The translations under genes were made by a program, and so were the position numbers. Under the pieces are notes generated by a model that did no database searches, was not told the DNA's origin, and was given only the letters and a program-made list of their open reading frames with translations. A stretch of 64,000 nt of DNA from Herbiconiux ginsengi. Its GTDB lineage: Bacteria; Actinomycetota; Actinomycetes; Actinomycetales; Microbacteriaceae. Location: positions 96,960 through 160,959 of the forward strand of contig NZ_FNPZ01000001.1 of the NCBI RefSeq assembly GCF_900107435.1, written 5' to 3'. Below are positions 1-9,306 of the stretch, in pieces (the first letter of the stretch is position 1; every line of letters starts with the position of its first letter).

Positions 1-309
1 GTGATCGACGAGGCGAGCTACTCGGCCCGCGTGCACGGCCGCCCGCTCGACCTCACCTTCAAGGAGTTCGAGCTGCTGCGCTTCTTCGCGATGCACCCGT
101 CGCGGGTGTTCACGCGCGAGCAGTTGCTCAGCGAGGTCTGGGGCTACGACTACTTCGGCGGCACCCGAACGGTCGACGTGCACGTGCGGCGGCTACGGGC
201 GAAACTGGGCGACCTCGAATCGCTGATCGGCACCGTGCGCAACGTGGGGTACCGCTTCAACTTCTTCGAGGACGACAATGAGCGACTCGCTCACACTCTC
301 AATCAGTAG
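1..309 (+). CDS. C-terminal part of an OmpR/PhoB-type response regulator (GlnR-like), 5' end outside the window
   Basis: Only the DNA-binding effector domain is in the window; the receiver domain must lie upstream, so the GTG at position 1 is not taken as the start. Residues about 15-95 form a winged helix: the helix around FKEFELL, the recognition segment [16 protein letters not shown] and the closing wing TVRNVGYRF are classic for the OmpR/PhoB family. The gene overlaps the mycothiol synthase gene by about 32 bp. In mycobacteria the regulator next to mshD is GlnR (Rv0818) and pst/pho genes are close by, as here; naming it GlnR rests on that synteny, not on the domain itself. Confidence 0.85.
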   Translation: MIDEASYSARVHGRPLDLTFKEFELLRFFAMHPSRVFTREQLLSEVWGYDYFGGTRTVDVHVRRLRAKLGDLESLIGTVRNVGYRFNFFEDDNERLAHTLNQ

Positions 310-1189
310 CCCCGACGACGCACGCGAGCCATTCCTGCGCCTGGTAGCCCGAGCGGCCCTGGTCGACGGTCAGCAGCCGTTCAACGATCAGGCCCTGGTG
401 GATGCGGGCAAGGGCTCGCGCTCGCTCCTGCTGGCCCAGCGCAGCGGCACCGTCGTGGGGGCCGCGATCGTGGGGCAGGGCGAGCTGGAGTTCGTGATCG
501 ATCCCGAATGGCGCGAGGAGGGGCTGGGGCGGCAGTTCCTCGACATCCTGTTGCGCAACCAAGGGGTGCCGGGCCCGGATGACGAGGGGCTGCGGGCCTG
601 GGCGCACGGCGACCATCCGGCGTCGCGACGCCTGGCCGCCAGCCATCGCTTCGACGCGGTGCGCACCCTCCTGCAATTGCGGCGCGAGCTGCCCGCCACG
701 CTGACGGCGCCGGATGCGCCGGCCGGCTTCACGCTGTCGACCTTCCGCGGCGGCCGCGACGTCGACGACTGGGTCGACCTGAACGCCCGGGTCTTCGCCG
801 AGCATGCCGAGCAGGGCGGACTCACAGCCGAAGACCTGAGCTTCCGCCGCTCGGAGTCATGGTTCGAGCCCGACGACTTCTTGCTGCTGCGCGACGCATC
901 CGGGCGCCTCGTGGGCTACAACTGGCTCAAGATCGAGCCCGACGACGAGCGGGTGGGCGAGATCTACGTGATCGGCATCGAGGAGGGGCACGCCGGGCAA
1001 GGCCTCGGCCGCTTCCTGATGAACCGCGGTCTCGCCCGCCTGGTGGAACGCGGATGCTCGCAGGCCGCCTTGTTCGTCGACGCCGACAACACCCGCGCCG
1101 TCGCCCTCTACCGGTCGCTCGGTTTCACCGACCACACCATCGACGTGCAGTACCAGCAGCGTCTCCCGCTCCGTCCGCAGCGCCGCTGA
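278..1189 (+). CDS. mshD: mycothiol synthase (acetyl-CoA:Cys-GlcN-Ins acetyltransferase)
   Basis: Catalyses the last step of mycothiol synthesis, acetylating the cysteinyl amine of Cys-GlcN-inositol with acetyl-CoA in the cytoplasm. The 303-residue protein has the expected tandem GNAT architecture: a degenerate N-terminal half (about 15-130) and an active C-terminal half (about 150-300) with the acetyl-CoA pyrophosphate loop [11 protein letters not shown] near residue 240 and the segment [13 protein letters not shown] near 275. The ATG lies inside the 3' end of the preceding regulator gene, implying translational coupling. Mycothiol is restricted to Actinomycetota, so this gene fixes the phylum. 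Confidence 0.93.
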   Translation: MSDSLTLSISSPDDAREPFLRLVARAALVDGQQPFNDQALVDAGKGSRSLLLAQRSGTVVGAAIVGQGELEFVIDPEWREEGLGRQFLDILLRNQGVPGPDDEGLRAWAHGDHPASRRLAASHRFDAVRTLLQLRRELPATLTAPDAPAGFTLSTFRGGRDVDDWVDLNARVFAEHAEQGGLTAEDLSFRRSESWFEPDDFLLLRDASGRLVGYNWLKIEPDDERVGEIYVIGIEEGHAGQGLGRFLMNRGLARLVERGCSQAALFVDADNTRAVALYRSLGFTDHTIDVQYQQRLPLRPQRR

Positions 1190-1234
1190 GGTATCCTCGA
1201 AACCACTCCCGTGCGGGAGCGATGGGAGTTCAGG

Positions 1235-3451
1235 ATGCTCGCTCGGCTCAACCGGGGTGCGACGGTCGGCGCGATCGTCGTGCTGCTGACCGCCGTGCTC
1301 TCCCCGGTGATCGCCGCACCGGCCTCCGCCCACGAGGCCGCGACGGCGCCGACACCGACGTCGACGACGGAGGCCGGCCCGACGCGGCCGTTCGGGTCGC
1401 ACCTCGTCGAGCTCGCCGCAGGAGCCGCGCTCCCGCCGGGCGGCGTCGCGGCCGCCGATGCGGACACGGCTGCCGCATACACCGCGTGGAAGGCGAAGTA
1501 CGTCAAGGCCGGTTGCGGCACGGGTCGCTACTACGTCGACGCCTCCAGCTCCACCGGTTCGATGGTGGTGTCGGAGGGCCAGGGTTACGGCATGGTGGTC
1601 ACCGCCTTGCTGGCCGGCCACGACCCGTCCGCCCGCGCCGTGTTCGACGGGCTCTTCCGCTACGTCGACGACCACCCGAGTGAGGTCGACCCCGAGCTCA
1701 TGGCCTGGCACCAGAAGCCCGATTGCACGAGCATCCCGGGCGACGCCGGATCCGCCACCGACGGCGATCTCGACATCGCGTTCGCGCTGCTGCTCGCCGA
1801 CACCCAGTGGGGCTCCGCCGGCGCGGTCGACTACGCCGCCGAGGCAGCGACGCTCATCGCCGCGATCGAGCGCAGCGAGTTCAACCCCAGCACGCACCTG
1901 CCCCTGCTCGGCGACTGGCCGGCCCCGGGCGACGGATACTGGTTCGCCACGCGCACCTCCGACCTCATGATCGACCACTTCCGCGCCTTCGGAGACGCCA
2001 CCGGCGACCCGTTCTGGAGCGACGCGATCGCTGCGGCCGGATCGCTCATCACCACGATGCAGGCGACGCACGCGCCCGCCACCGGACTCCTGCCCGACTT
2101 CGTGGTCGGCACCGACACGGCGACGCCGGCACCGGCTCCCCCGCAGTTCCTCGAAGCGGCCACCGACGGCGACTTCTCCTGGAACGCCTGCCGCACGCCC
2201 TGGCGCCTTGCGTCTGCCGCGATGATCGCCGGCGATGCGGTGTCGCTGGCCGCAGCCGACCGGATGCGCGACTGGGTCGTGCAGGCGACCACGGGAGATC
2301 CGGCCGCCGTCCGCGCCGGCTACCGTCTCGACGGCACGCCTCTGGTCGCCTACGGCGACCAGGCCTTCCTGGCGCCGATGGCCGCTGTCGCAGCGCCCCA
2401 CCTCGACCGCCAGGCCTGGGTCGATCGCGCCTGGAGCACGCTCCGCAGCGCGCCGAGCGGCGGCTACTACGCCGACTCGATCCGCCTGCAGGTGATGCTG
2501 CTCGTGTCGGGCAACTCCTGGCTGCCGTCGGCCGAGCCCGTGACCGGCGTCGACCGCATCGGCGGCGCGGACCGCTTCGCGGTGTCGGCCGCGGTCTCGG
2601 CGGCGAACTTCGCGCCTGCTACCGACACCGTCTACGTGGCCTCCGGCGAGGTCTTCCCCGACGCCCTCTCGGCGTCAGCAGCGGCGGGGGCTGCCGGCGG
2701 CCCGGTGCTTCTCGTGCTGAAGAACGGCATCCCGGCACCGGTCGCCGCCGAGCTCACCCGCCTCGGCCCGCAGCACATCGTCGTGCTCGGCGGGCCGAAC
2801 ACGGTGAGCGCCGCCGTCGTCGATGCACTGCGCGGGTATGCCGGCGACGTGCGGCGAATCGGTGGCGCCGACCGCTTCGCAGTCTCGGCGGCCGTGTCGG
2901 CCGACGCCTTCGACCCCGGGCTGGAGCGCGTCTACGTCGCGTCGGGCGAGGTCTTCCCCGACGCCCTCTCGGGCTCCGCCGCAGCCGGCCATGCGGGCGC
3001 GCCCGTGCTCCTGGTGGGCAAGGACGGCATCCCGCCCGCCATCGATGCGGAGCTCCGCCGACTCGACCCCGGGGGCATCGTGCTGCTGGGTGGCACGAAT
3101 TCGGTGTCCGCGGCCACGGCGAGCGCGCTGGCCGCGTTCGGTCCGGTCACCCGGGTCACCGGGGCCGACCGCTACACGGTGGCCGCCGCGGTCTCCGCCC
3201 GGGCCTTCCCGGCGGCGGCCCACGGAACCGTCTTCGTCGCATCCGGCCAGACCTTCCCCGACGCCCTCTCCGGTGCCGCCGCGGCCATCGGCCGGGCCGC
3301 TCCGGTGCTCCTGGTCGCCCGCGACACCCTGCCGGGCTCCGTCGCCTCCGAGCTCGACCGGCTCGCCCCGCAGCGCATCGTGCTCCTCGGCGGCCCCGAC
3401 TCGGTCTCCGGCGCCGTCGCGACCGCCCTCGCCACCCACCTCTCCCCCTGA
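1235..3451 (+). CDS. secreted glycoside hydrolase family 8 enzyme with three CWB2 cell-wall-binding repeats
   Basis: ATG 1235 is preferred over GTG 1211 because GGGAG (1224-1228) sits 6 nt upstream. The 738-residue product starts with a signal peptide (hydrophobic core, predicted cleavage after ASA near residue 33). Residues about 75-430 match GH8 (endoglucanase/chitosanase/licheninase-type): SEGQGYGM carries the probable acid catalyst Glu114, and ATDGDLDIAFAL carries the conserved Asp near 176. Residues about 439-535, 539-634 and 638-738 are three copies of cell-wall-binding repeat 2, each opening with RIGGADRF or a variant and containing FPDALS and a VLLGG-type strand. The enzyme is predicted to be held on the cell wall while cleaving a beta-1,4 glucan or chitosan-like polymer. 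Substrate cannot be read from sequence. TATCCT at 1197 is a possible -10. Confidence 0.85.
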   Translation: MLARLNRGATVGAIVVLLTAVLSPVIAAPASAHEAATAPTPTSTTEAGPTRPFGSHLVELAAGAALPPGGVAAADADTAAAYTAWKAKYVKAGCGTGRYYVDASSSTGSMVVSEGQGYGMVVTALLAGHDPSARAVFDGLFRYVDDHPSEVDPELMAWHQKPDCTSIPGDAGSATDGDLDIAFALLLADTQWGSAGAVDYAAEAATLIAAIERSEFNPSTHLPLLGDWPAPGDGYWFATRTSDLMIDHFRAFGDATGDPFWSDAIAAAGSLITTMQATHAPATGLLPDFVVGTDTATPAPAPPQFLEAATDGDFSWNACRTPWRLASAAMIAGDAVSLAAADRMRDWVVQATTGDPAAVRAGYRLDGTPLVAYGDQAFLAPMAAVAAPHLDRQAWVDRAWSTLRSAPSGGYYADSIRLQVMLLVSGNSWLPSAEPVTGVDRIGGADRFAVSAAVSAANFAPATDTVYVASGEVFPDALSASAAAGAAGGPVLLVLKNGIPAPVAAELTRLGPQHIVVLGGPNTVSAAVVDALRGYAGDVRRIGGADRFAVSAAVSADAFDPGLERVYVASGEVFPDALSGSAAAGHAGAPVLLVGKDGIPPAIDAELRRLDPGGIVLLGGTNSVSAATASALAAFGPVTRVTGADRYTVAAAVSARAFPAAAHGTVFVASGQTFPDALSGAAAAIGRAAPVLLVARDTLPGSVASELDRLAPQRIVLLGGPDSVSGAVATALATHLSP

Positions 3452-3470
3452 CAGCGCTCCTCGTGCGCGC

Positions 3471-3526
3471 CCACTCGTCCTACATCGGGCCACGTTCGCG
3501 AAAACTGCCCGATCTTGGACGAGTGG
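3471..3526. terminator. 20-bp imperfect palindrome after the GH8 gene, probable terminator
   Basis: Arms 3471-3490 and 3507-3526 pair at 18 of 20 positions (outer half CCACTCGTCC/GGACGAGTGG perfect) around a 16-nt loop. It lies 20 bp past the GH8 stop and 75 bp before ppk1. No T-run follows, so it is either a factor-assisted terminator or a palindromic intergenic element. Confidence 0.5.
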
Positions 3527-3600
3527 ACACCATCGGAAGCGTCACGTGCCGTTTACGAAGCGCGCTGCCCGCGGTCACGCCTGGGTGACATGATGTTCTG

Positions 3601-5781
3601 ATGGACGACGACATGATCTCGCTCGACGCCGGAGTCGTCACCGACTTCGACGACGACTACGACGAACTGGCCGTGACCACCGACGGTCCGCCGTTGCCCG
3701 AGGGCCGTTACCTCGACCGCGAGCTCAGCTGGCTGGCCTTCAACAACCGGGTGCTCGAACTCGCCGAAGATCCCTCGCTCCCGGTGCTCGAGCGGGCCAA
3801 CTTCCTGGCCATCTTCGCCTCCAACCTCGACGAGTTCTTCATGGTGCGGGTCGCGGGGCTGAAGCGCCGCATCCTCACCGACCTCGCCGTTCCCACGAAC
3901 GTCGGGCGCCGGCCGACGGATGTGCTCGAAGACATCTCCGTCAAAGCCCACGAACTGCAGGCCCGCCACTCCGCCGCCTGGCGGAACCTGGTGAGCCCCG
4001 CTCTCGCCGACGAGGGCATCCGCATCGTCGCCTACAGCGAACTCGACGAGGCCGACCGGGAGAACCTGCGCGAGATCTTCTCGCAGCAGATCTTCCCGGT
4101 GCTGATGCCGCTCGCGGTCGACCCCGCGCATCCCTTCCCCTACATCTCGGGCCTCTCGCTCAATCTCTCGGTGCGCGTGCGCAACTCCAAGACCGGCAAG
4201 GAGGAGTTCGCCCGGCTCAAGGTGCCGCAGGTGCTCAATCGCTTCATCCGGGTCGACCAGCGCGAGTCGGTGAACGAACTGCGGTTCATCCCGCTCGAAG
4301 ACCTCATCGCCAACCACCTGGGCGACCTCTTCCCGGGCATGGAGGTCGTGGAGCACCACGTGTTCCGCGTCACCCGCAACGAAGACGTCGAGGTGGAGGA
4401 AGACGAGACCGAGAACCTGCTGCAGGCGCTCGAGAAGGAGCTGCTGCGCCGCCGCTTCGGGCCGCCGATCCGGCTGGAGATCACCGACGACATGGATGCC
4501 GTGACCCTCGAGTTGCTGGTGCGCGAGCTCGACATCACCGAGCAGGAGGTCTACCGGCTGCCGTGGCCGCTCGACCTCGGCGGCCTGTTCGACCTCACCC
4601 GCATCCCGCGTCCCGACCTGAAGTACCCGAAGCACGTGCCCACCACCTCGGTGGCGCTGCTGCCGCCCGAGCCGAACGCCAAGCCCGACATCTTCAAGGC
4701 GATCTCGCGCGGCGACATCCTGCTGCACCACCCCTACGAATCGTTCGCCACCAGTGTCCAGGCCTTTCTCGAGCAGGCCGCGGCCGATCCGCACGTGCTG
4801 GCCATCAAGCAGACGCTCTACCGCACGAGCGGTGACAGCCCCATCGTCGAGGCCCTGATCGATGCCGCCGAAGCGGGCAAGCAGGTGCTCGCCCTGGTGG
4901 AGATCAAGGCCCGCTTCGACGAGCAGGCGAACATCTCCTGGGCGCGCAAGCTCGAGAAGGCCGGCGTGCACGTGGTCTACGGGCTGGTGGGCCTCAAGAC
5001 CCACTGCAAGCTCGCCCTCGTCATCCGCCAGGAGAAGGGGCGGCTGAAGAGCTACAGCCACATCGGCACCGGCAACTACAACCCCAAGACCTCGCGCATC
5101 TACGAAGACCTGGGCCTCCTGACGGCCGACGACCAGGTGGGCAAAGACCTCACCCGGCTCTTCAACGAGCTCTCCGGCTACGCCATCGAGAAGAAGTTCA
5201 AGCGCCTGCTGGTGGCTCCGCTGCACCTGCGCAAGGGTCTGCTGAAGCGCATCGCCGACGAGGCCGAGAACGCCCGCAAGGGTCTCCCCTCCGGCATCCG
5301 CATCAAGCTGAACTCGATCGTCGACGAGGCGATCATCGACGGCCTCTACCGGGCCAGTCAGGCCGGCGTGCCGATCGACATCTGGGTGCGCGGCATCTGC
5401 TCCCTGAAACCGGGGCAGGAGGGGCTCTCCGAGACCATCCGTGTGCGCTCCATCCTCGGTCGCTACCTGGAGCACTCGCGCATCTTCTCCTTCCACAACA
5501 ACGGCGACCCGCAGGTGTTCATCGGATCGGCCGACATGATGCACCGCAACCTCGACCGCCGTGTCGAGGCACTGGTGCGGCTGGTCGACCCCGATCATCT
5601 GCGCGAGATCGACGGCCTGTTCGAGCTCGCGATGTCCGACGCGGTCACCTCCTGGGCTCTCGACGAGGCCGGCGACTGGATCCGCAGCGTCGTCGACGCC
5701 GAGGGCGTGCACCTGATCGACCTGCAGGACGAGCTGATGCAGCAGATCAGCCGCCGCAAGCGACCGGGCACCACGCGGTGA
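3601..5781 (+). CDS. ppk1: polyphosphate kinase 1
   Basis: Reversibly transfers the gamma-phosphate of ATP to inorganic polyphosphate. Its 726 residues are normal for Ppk1. The N-terminal domain contains [16 protein letters not shown] and [10 protein letters not shown]; the catalytic phospholipase D-like half carries LKTHCKLAL, where His468 corresponds to the autophosphorylated His435 of E. coli, followed by [21 protein letters not shown], and a second signature [15 protein letters not shown] near the C-terminus. No clear Shine-Dalgarno precedes ATG 3601; CATGAT at 3589-3594 six bases upstream could be a -10 for leaderless expression. It overlaps the next gene by 4 bp and lies upstream of pst, giving a phosphate storage and uptake block. 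Confidence 0.96.
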   Translation: MDDDMISLDAGVVTDFDDDYDELAVTTDGPPLPEGRYLDRELSWLAFNNRVLELAEDPSLPVLERANFLAIFASNLDEFFMVRVAGLKRRILTDLAVPTNVGRRPTDVLEDISVKAHELQARHSAAWRNLVSPALADEGIRIVAYSELDEADRENLREIFSQQIFPVLMPLAVDPAHPFPYISGLSLNLSVRVRNSKTGKEEFARLKVPQVLNRFIRVDQRESVNELRFIPLEDLIANHLGDLFPGMEVVEHHVFRVTRNEDVEVEEDETENLLQALEKELLRRRFGPPIRLEITDDMDAVTLELLVRELDITEQEVYRLPWPLDLGGLFDLTRIPRPDLKYPKHVPTTSVALLPPEPNAKPDIFKAISRGDILLHHPYESFATSVQAFLEQAAADPHVLAIKQTLYRTSGDSPIVEALIDAAEAGKQVLALVEIKARFDEQANISWARKLEKAGVHVVYGLVGLKTHCKLALVIRQEKGRLKSYSHIGTGNYNPKTSRIYEDLGLLTADDQVGKDLTRLFNELSGYAIEKKFKRLLVAPLHLRKGLLKRIADEAENARKGLPSGIRIKLNSIVDEAIIDGLYRASQAGVPIDIWVRGICSLKPGQEGLSETIRVRSILGRYLEHSRIFSFHNNGDPQVFIGSADMMHRNLDRRVEALVRLVDPDHLREIDGLFELAMSDAVTSWALDEAGDWIRSVVDAEGVHLIDLQDELMQQISRRKRPGTTR

Positions 5782-6707
5782 CCGTCTTCGCAGCCGGCGC
5801 CGTCTGCTGGCGGTTCGTCGACGGCAAGGTGAACGTGCTGGTCATCCACCGCACGGCGCACCGTGACATCTCCCTGCCCAAGGGCAAGGTCGACCCGGGT
5901 GAGACGCTGCCCGAGACGGCCGTGCGCGAGATCGCCGAGGAGACCGGTCTGGCCGTGACGCTCGGCGTGCCGCTCGGCGTCACGAACTACACCATGCCCA
6001 ACGGCCGCGAGAAGGTGGTGCACTACTGGGCCGCCGAGGCGACCGACGGCGCCATCCTCGCCTCCACCTTCCTGCCCAACGGCGAAGTGGCCGCGCTCGA
6101 GTGGTTGCCCGTCAAGAAGGCTCTGGCCGCCCTCAGCTACGAACGCGACGCCGAGATCGTGGAACGCTTCCGGATGCTCGTCGACGAAGGCGTCACCCGC
6201 ACCTTCGCGATCATCGCGCTCCGCCATGCCAAAGCCACGCCGCCCTACCAGTTCGTCGGCCCTGACGCCGATCGGCCCCTCACCGAGCGCGGCCGCGGCG
6301 AAGCGCGGTCGATCGTGCCGAGCGTCACCGCGTTCGGGCCGGAGAAGCTCTACAGCAGCACGGCCCGACGCTGCCGCCAGACCCTCGAACCACTCTCGAA
6401 GTCGCTGGCGCTCCCGGTGAAGACGACGGATGCGATCAGCCAGGATGCCTACGAGAGCGGCGAGAGCGCGGTGCGCGAGATGATGGGCAAGCGCGTGCGC
6501 AAACGCGTCACCTCGGTGGTCTGCAGTCACGGACCGGTGCTTCCCGACATCGTGCGGGAGGTCGCTCTGGCCACCGGCACCGCTCCGGCGGCCACCGTCT
6601 CCCGGGCCGGTGACCTGCCCGTCGCCGGTTTCTCGGTTCTTCACCTTTCGGTCGATCGACCCGGCTCCGGGATCATCGCGATCGAGACCCACGTACCGAA
6701 CCCGTGA
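5778..6707 (+). CDS. mutT1: MutT1-like Nudix hydrolase fused to a histidine phosphatase domain
   Basis: 309 residues with two domains. Residues about 1-130 are a Nudix fold with an intact box (GKVDPGE then REIAEETGL, about 36-58), which hydrolyses nucleoside diphosphate-linked substrates such as 8-oxo-dGTP or diadenosine polyphosphates. Residues about 145-300 are histidine-phosphatase-like, beginning at RHAKA. Mycobacterial MutT1 has the same architecture and converts 8-oxo-(d)GTP to the diphosphate. GTG 5778 overlaps the ppk1 stop (GTGA), so the two are co-translated; ppk1 next to this enzyme suggests joint control of nucleotide and polyphosphate pools. Confidence 0.88.
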   Translation: MTVFAAGAVCWRFVDGKVNVLVIHRTAHRDISLPKGKVDPGETLPETAVREIAEETGLAVTLGVPLGVTNYTMPNGREKVVHYWAAEATDGAILASTFLPNGEVAALEWLPVKKALAALSYERDAEIVERFRMLVDEGVTRTFAIIALRHAKATPPYQFVGPDADRPLTERGRGEARSIVPSVTAFGPEKLYSSTARRCRQTLEPLSKSLALPVKTTDAISQDAYESGESAVREMMGKRVRKRVTSVVCSHGPVLPDIVREVALATGTAPAATVSRAGDLPVAGFSVLHLSVDRPGSGIIAIETHVPNP

Positions 6708-6737
6708 CCTTCCACAGTTCGTCGATCGACGGGCTCC

Positions 6738-6755
6738 GTTAACCTTCCGTTCATC
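6738..6755 (+). promoter_or_regulatory. PHO box upstream of pstS
   Basis: Two direct repeat units, GTTAACC (6738-6744) and GTTCATC (6749-6755), start 11 bp apart. This is the spacing and sequence of the PhoP-binding PHO box known from Streptomyces (GTTCACC-type 7-mers in 11-bp repeats). It lies 137 bp before the pstS start. TAGTGT at 6787-6792 is a possible -10. A perfect 12-bp palindrome CTGCGGCCGCAG (6852-6863) lies in the leader. Confidence 0.7.
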
Positions 6756-6891
6756 TTGGTGCGGGTCACTCGTTAAACGTCGCGCTTAGTGTCTCAGTCG
6801 GGTCAGCACCGACCCCAACCGTGCGCGCCTGTATCGAAGACTCGAATTTCACTGCGGCCGCAGCGGAGAAACCCAATTCGAAGGGAACACA

Positions 6892-8019
6892 GTGAAGCTC
6901 AAGAACGTGGCAGCGGTGGGCAGCCTCGCCCTCGTGACCGCCCTGGCGCTTTCGGCCTGCGCAAGCGGCAGCGGCAGCAGCGAGACTCCGGCCGCTTCGG
7001 CGACTCCGACCACCGCGGCGGTCGACAGCACGCTCACCGGCACCATCACCGCCGGCGGTTCCAGCGCCCAGGCGAACGCCCAGGCAGCTTGGACTTCGGC
7101 CTTCACCGCGCAGGCGAAGGGCGTCACCATCAACTACGACAAGTCGCAGGGCTCGGGCGGCGGCGTCACCAACTGGCTCGCCGGCAGCTACGACTTCGCG
7201 GGCTCCGACTCGCCCCTCAAGGAGGACCAGGCGGCTACCGCGCAGACCCTCTGCGGCCCCGGTGGTGGCATCAACCTCCCGATCTACCTCGACGGTGTCG
7301 CGGTCATCTACAACCTCCCGGGTGTCAAGGAGCTGAACCTCTCCTCGGCCACGATCGCGAAGATCTTCTCGCTCCAGATCACCACCTGGAACGACCCGGC
7401 CATCGCCGCCGAGAACCCCGACGCGACCCTTCCGGCCACGCAGATCACCACGGTGACCCGTTCGGACGGCTCCGGCACCACGACCAACTTCACCAACTAC
7501 CTGAGCCAGACGCAGCCGTCGATCTGGACCAACCCGCCGAGCAACGCCTGGCCGATCGCCGGCTCGAGCGCTCAGCAGGGCGGTTCGGGTGTCGTCAACA
7601 CCGTCAAGGCCGGCGAGGGCACCATCGGCTACGCCGACCACAGCGCCATCGGCGAGCTGTCCTCGGCCAACATCCAGGTCGGCACCGGCACCGACTTCGT
7701 TCCCTTCTCGGCCGAGGGCGCCTCGAACGCCTTCACCGAGGCAGCCGCCACAGTGGACACCGGTGTCGAGGGCGACCTCGCTCAGAAGATCGACTACACG
7801 AAGATCACCGACGCCGACGCCTACCCGATCCCGCTGATCTCCTACGCGATCCTCTGCACCACGTTCCCCGACGAGGCTCAGTCGACGCTCACCAAGGCCT
7901 ACATCTCGTTCATCGCGAGCGAGGTCGGCCAGGAAGTCGCCGCAAAGAACGCCGGCTCCGCACCGATCCCGGCCGACATGCTGTCGCAGATCGCCACGAG
8001 CCTCGAGCTCGTCAAGTAA
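6892..8019 (+). CDS. pstS: phosphate ABC transporter substrate-binding lipoprotein
   Basis: Captures inorganic phosphate for the PstSCAB importer. GTG 6892 is supported by AAGGGAA (6881-6887). The 375-residue protein has a lipoprotein signal ending LSAC, so Cys23 would be diacylated and membrane-anchored. PstS hallmarks are GGSSAQANAQAAW near the mature N-terminus, VNYDKSQGSGGG-type phosphate loop (INYDKSQGSGGG), SDSPL, and RSDGSGTTTNF, which hold the phosphate-contacting Ser, Asp and Arg residues. First gene of pstSCAB; expected to be PhoP-induced through the upstream PHO box. Confidence 0.96.
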   Translation: MKLKNVAAVGSLALVTALALSACASGSGSSETPAASATPTTAAVDSTLTGTITAGGSSAQANAQAAWTSAFTAQAKGVTINYDKSQGSGGGVTNWLAGSYDFAGSDSPLKEDQAATAQTLCGPGGGINLPIYLDGVAVIYNLPGVKELNLSSATIAKIFSLQITTWNDPAIAAENPDATLPATQITTVTRSDGSGTTTNFTNYLSQTQPSIWTNPPSNAWPIAGSSAQQGGSGVVNTVKAGEGTIGYADHSAIGELSSANIQVGTGTDFVPFSAEGASNAFTEAAATVDTGVEGDLAQKIDYTKITDADAYPIPLISYAILCTTFPDEAQSTLTKAYISFIASEVGQEVAAKNAGSAPIPADMLSQIATSLELVK

Positions 8020-8085
8020 CACCCCCTGAATAAAAACCGGTTGCCGTCTGGCTCGTCTACGCCAATACCCTTGAGAAAGAGTGCA

Positions 8086-9306
8086 GTGAGCGAAAACACA
8101 GCTGTCCGATCCGCTACGAGGAAACCCGGCGGAGACGACCAGACGGCGACCGGTAAGGAAACCATGAGCGAACCCGGCTCCCGCGGCCCCCAGCGGTCCA
8201 CCAAAGGCGTTCGCGCCAAGTCGCGGCCCGCCGACCGCATCTTCCTCGGCCTGAGCACCGGCTCCGCCGCCTCGATCATGGTGATCCTGGCCGGTGTCGC
8301 GCTGTTCCTCATCATCCAGGCCGTTCCGGCCATCATGGCCGACTGGCAGACGAACCCTGATCTGACCAGCGGCCCCACCGGCGGCTACGCCAACTTCTGG
8401 ACCTACGTCGGCCCCCTCATCTGGGGAACGCTGTTCGCCTCCGCGATCGCCTTGGTCGTCGGCGCCCCGATCGCCATCGGCATCGCGCTGTTCATCTCGC
8501 ACTACGCGCCGCGTCGCCTCGCCGGCATCCTCGGCTACCTGGTCGACCTGCTGGCTGCAGTGCCCTCCATCGTCTTCGGCCTCTGGGGCATCATCGTCAT
8601 CCGCCCCTTCCTGCTGCCGCTGTCCGACTGGCTCAACACCTACCTCGGCTGGATCCCGCTCTTCGGCGGTCAGGTCTCCACCACCGGATCGACCATCCTC
8701 GCCGGCGCGGTCGTGCTGGCCGTCATGATCCTGCCGATCATCACCTCGATCTCCCGCGAGATCTTCCTGCAGACCCCGCGCCTGCACGAAGAGGCGGCGT
8801 TGGCGCTCGGCGCCACCAAGTGGGAGATGATCAAGATGGCCGTCTTCCCCTACGGCCGCTCCGGCGTCATCAGCGCCACCCTGCTCGGCCTCGGCCGGGC
8901 CCTCGGCGAGACGATGGCGATCGCGCTGATCATCTCGCCCGCCATCCTGGTGTCGGTACGGATGCTCACCGAGGGTGAGAACTCGCAGACCATCGCCGCG
9001 AACATCGCCCTCAACTTCCCGATCGCCACCACGCTCCAGCGTGAGGCGCTGATCGGCACCGGCCTGCTGCTGTTCGTGATCTCGCTGGCCGTCAACATGG
9101 TGGCCCGGATCATCGCCGGCCGTGCCGGCAAGGGCGCGCTCCGCAAGCGCAAGAAGATGCTGGCCCAGCTGCCGCCGAGCGACCCGAGCACGGTGCTCGC
9201 CGTCGATGACGTGCTGGCCCGCAAGTCCCCCGCGGTGCACACCGAGGGGGCCGACGACCCCGAACCCGAGATCGACCGGGAAGAGCGAGAGGGAAAAGAC
9301 GCGTGA
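8086..9306 (+). CDS. pstC: phosphate ABC transporter permease PstC
   Basis: Inner-membrane subunit of the phosphate importer, about six transmembrane segments after a polar N-terminus; the cytoplasmic loop EEAALALGATKWEMIKMAVFP is the EAA motif that docks PstB. A second LGLGRALGETMAIALI segment is typical of PstC. The start is uncertain: GTG 8086 is preceded by GAAAGAG, while ATG 8164 is preceded by AAGGA; both give SE- starts and the region between them looks non-conserved. The C-terminal 45 residues are hydrophilic and acidic. Overlaps pstA by 4 bp. Confidence 0.92.
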   Translation: MSENTAVRSATRKPGGDDQTATGKETMSEPGSRGPQRSTKGVRAKSRPADRIFLGLSTGSAASIMVILAGVALFLIIQAVPAIMADWQTNPDLTSGPTGGYANFWTYVGPLIWGTLFASAIALVVGAPIAIGIALFISHYAPRRLAGILGYLVDLLAAVPSIVFGLWGIIVIRPFLLPLSDWLNTYLGWIPLFGGQVSTTGSTILAGAVVLAVMILPIITSISREIFLQTPRLHEEAALALGATKWEMIKMAVFPYGRSGVISATLLGLGRALGETMAIALIISPAILVSVRMLTEGENSQTIAANIALNFPIATTLQREALIGTGLLLFVISLAVNMVARIIAGRAGKGALRKRKKMLAQLPPSDPSTVLAVDDVLARKSPAVHTEGADDPEPEIDREEREGKDA

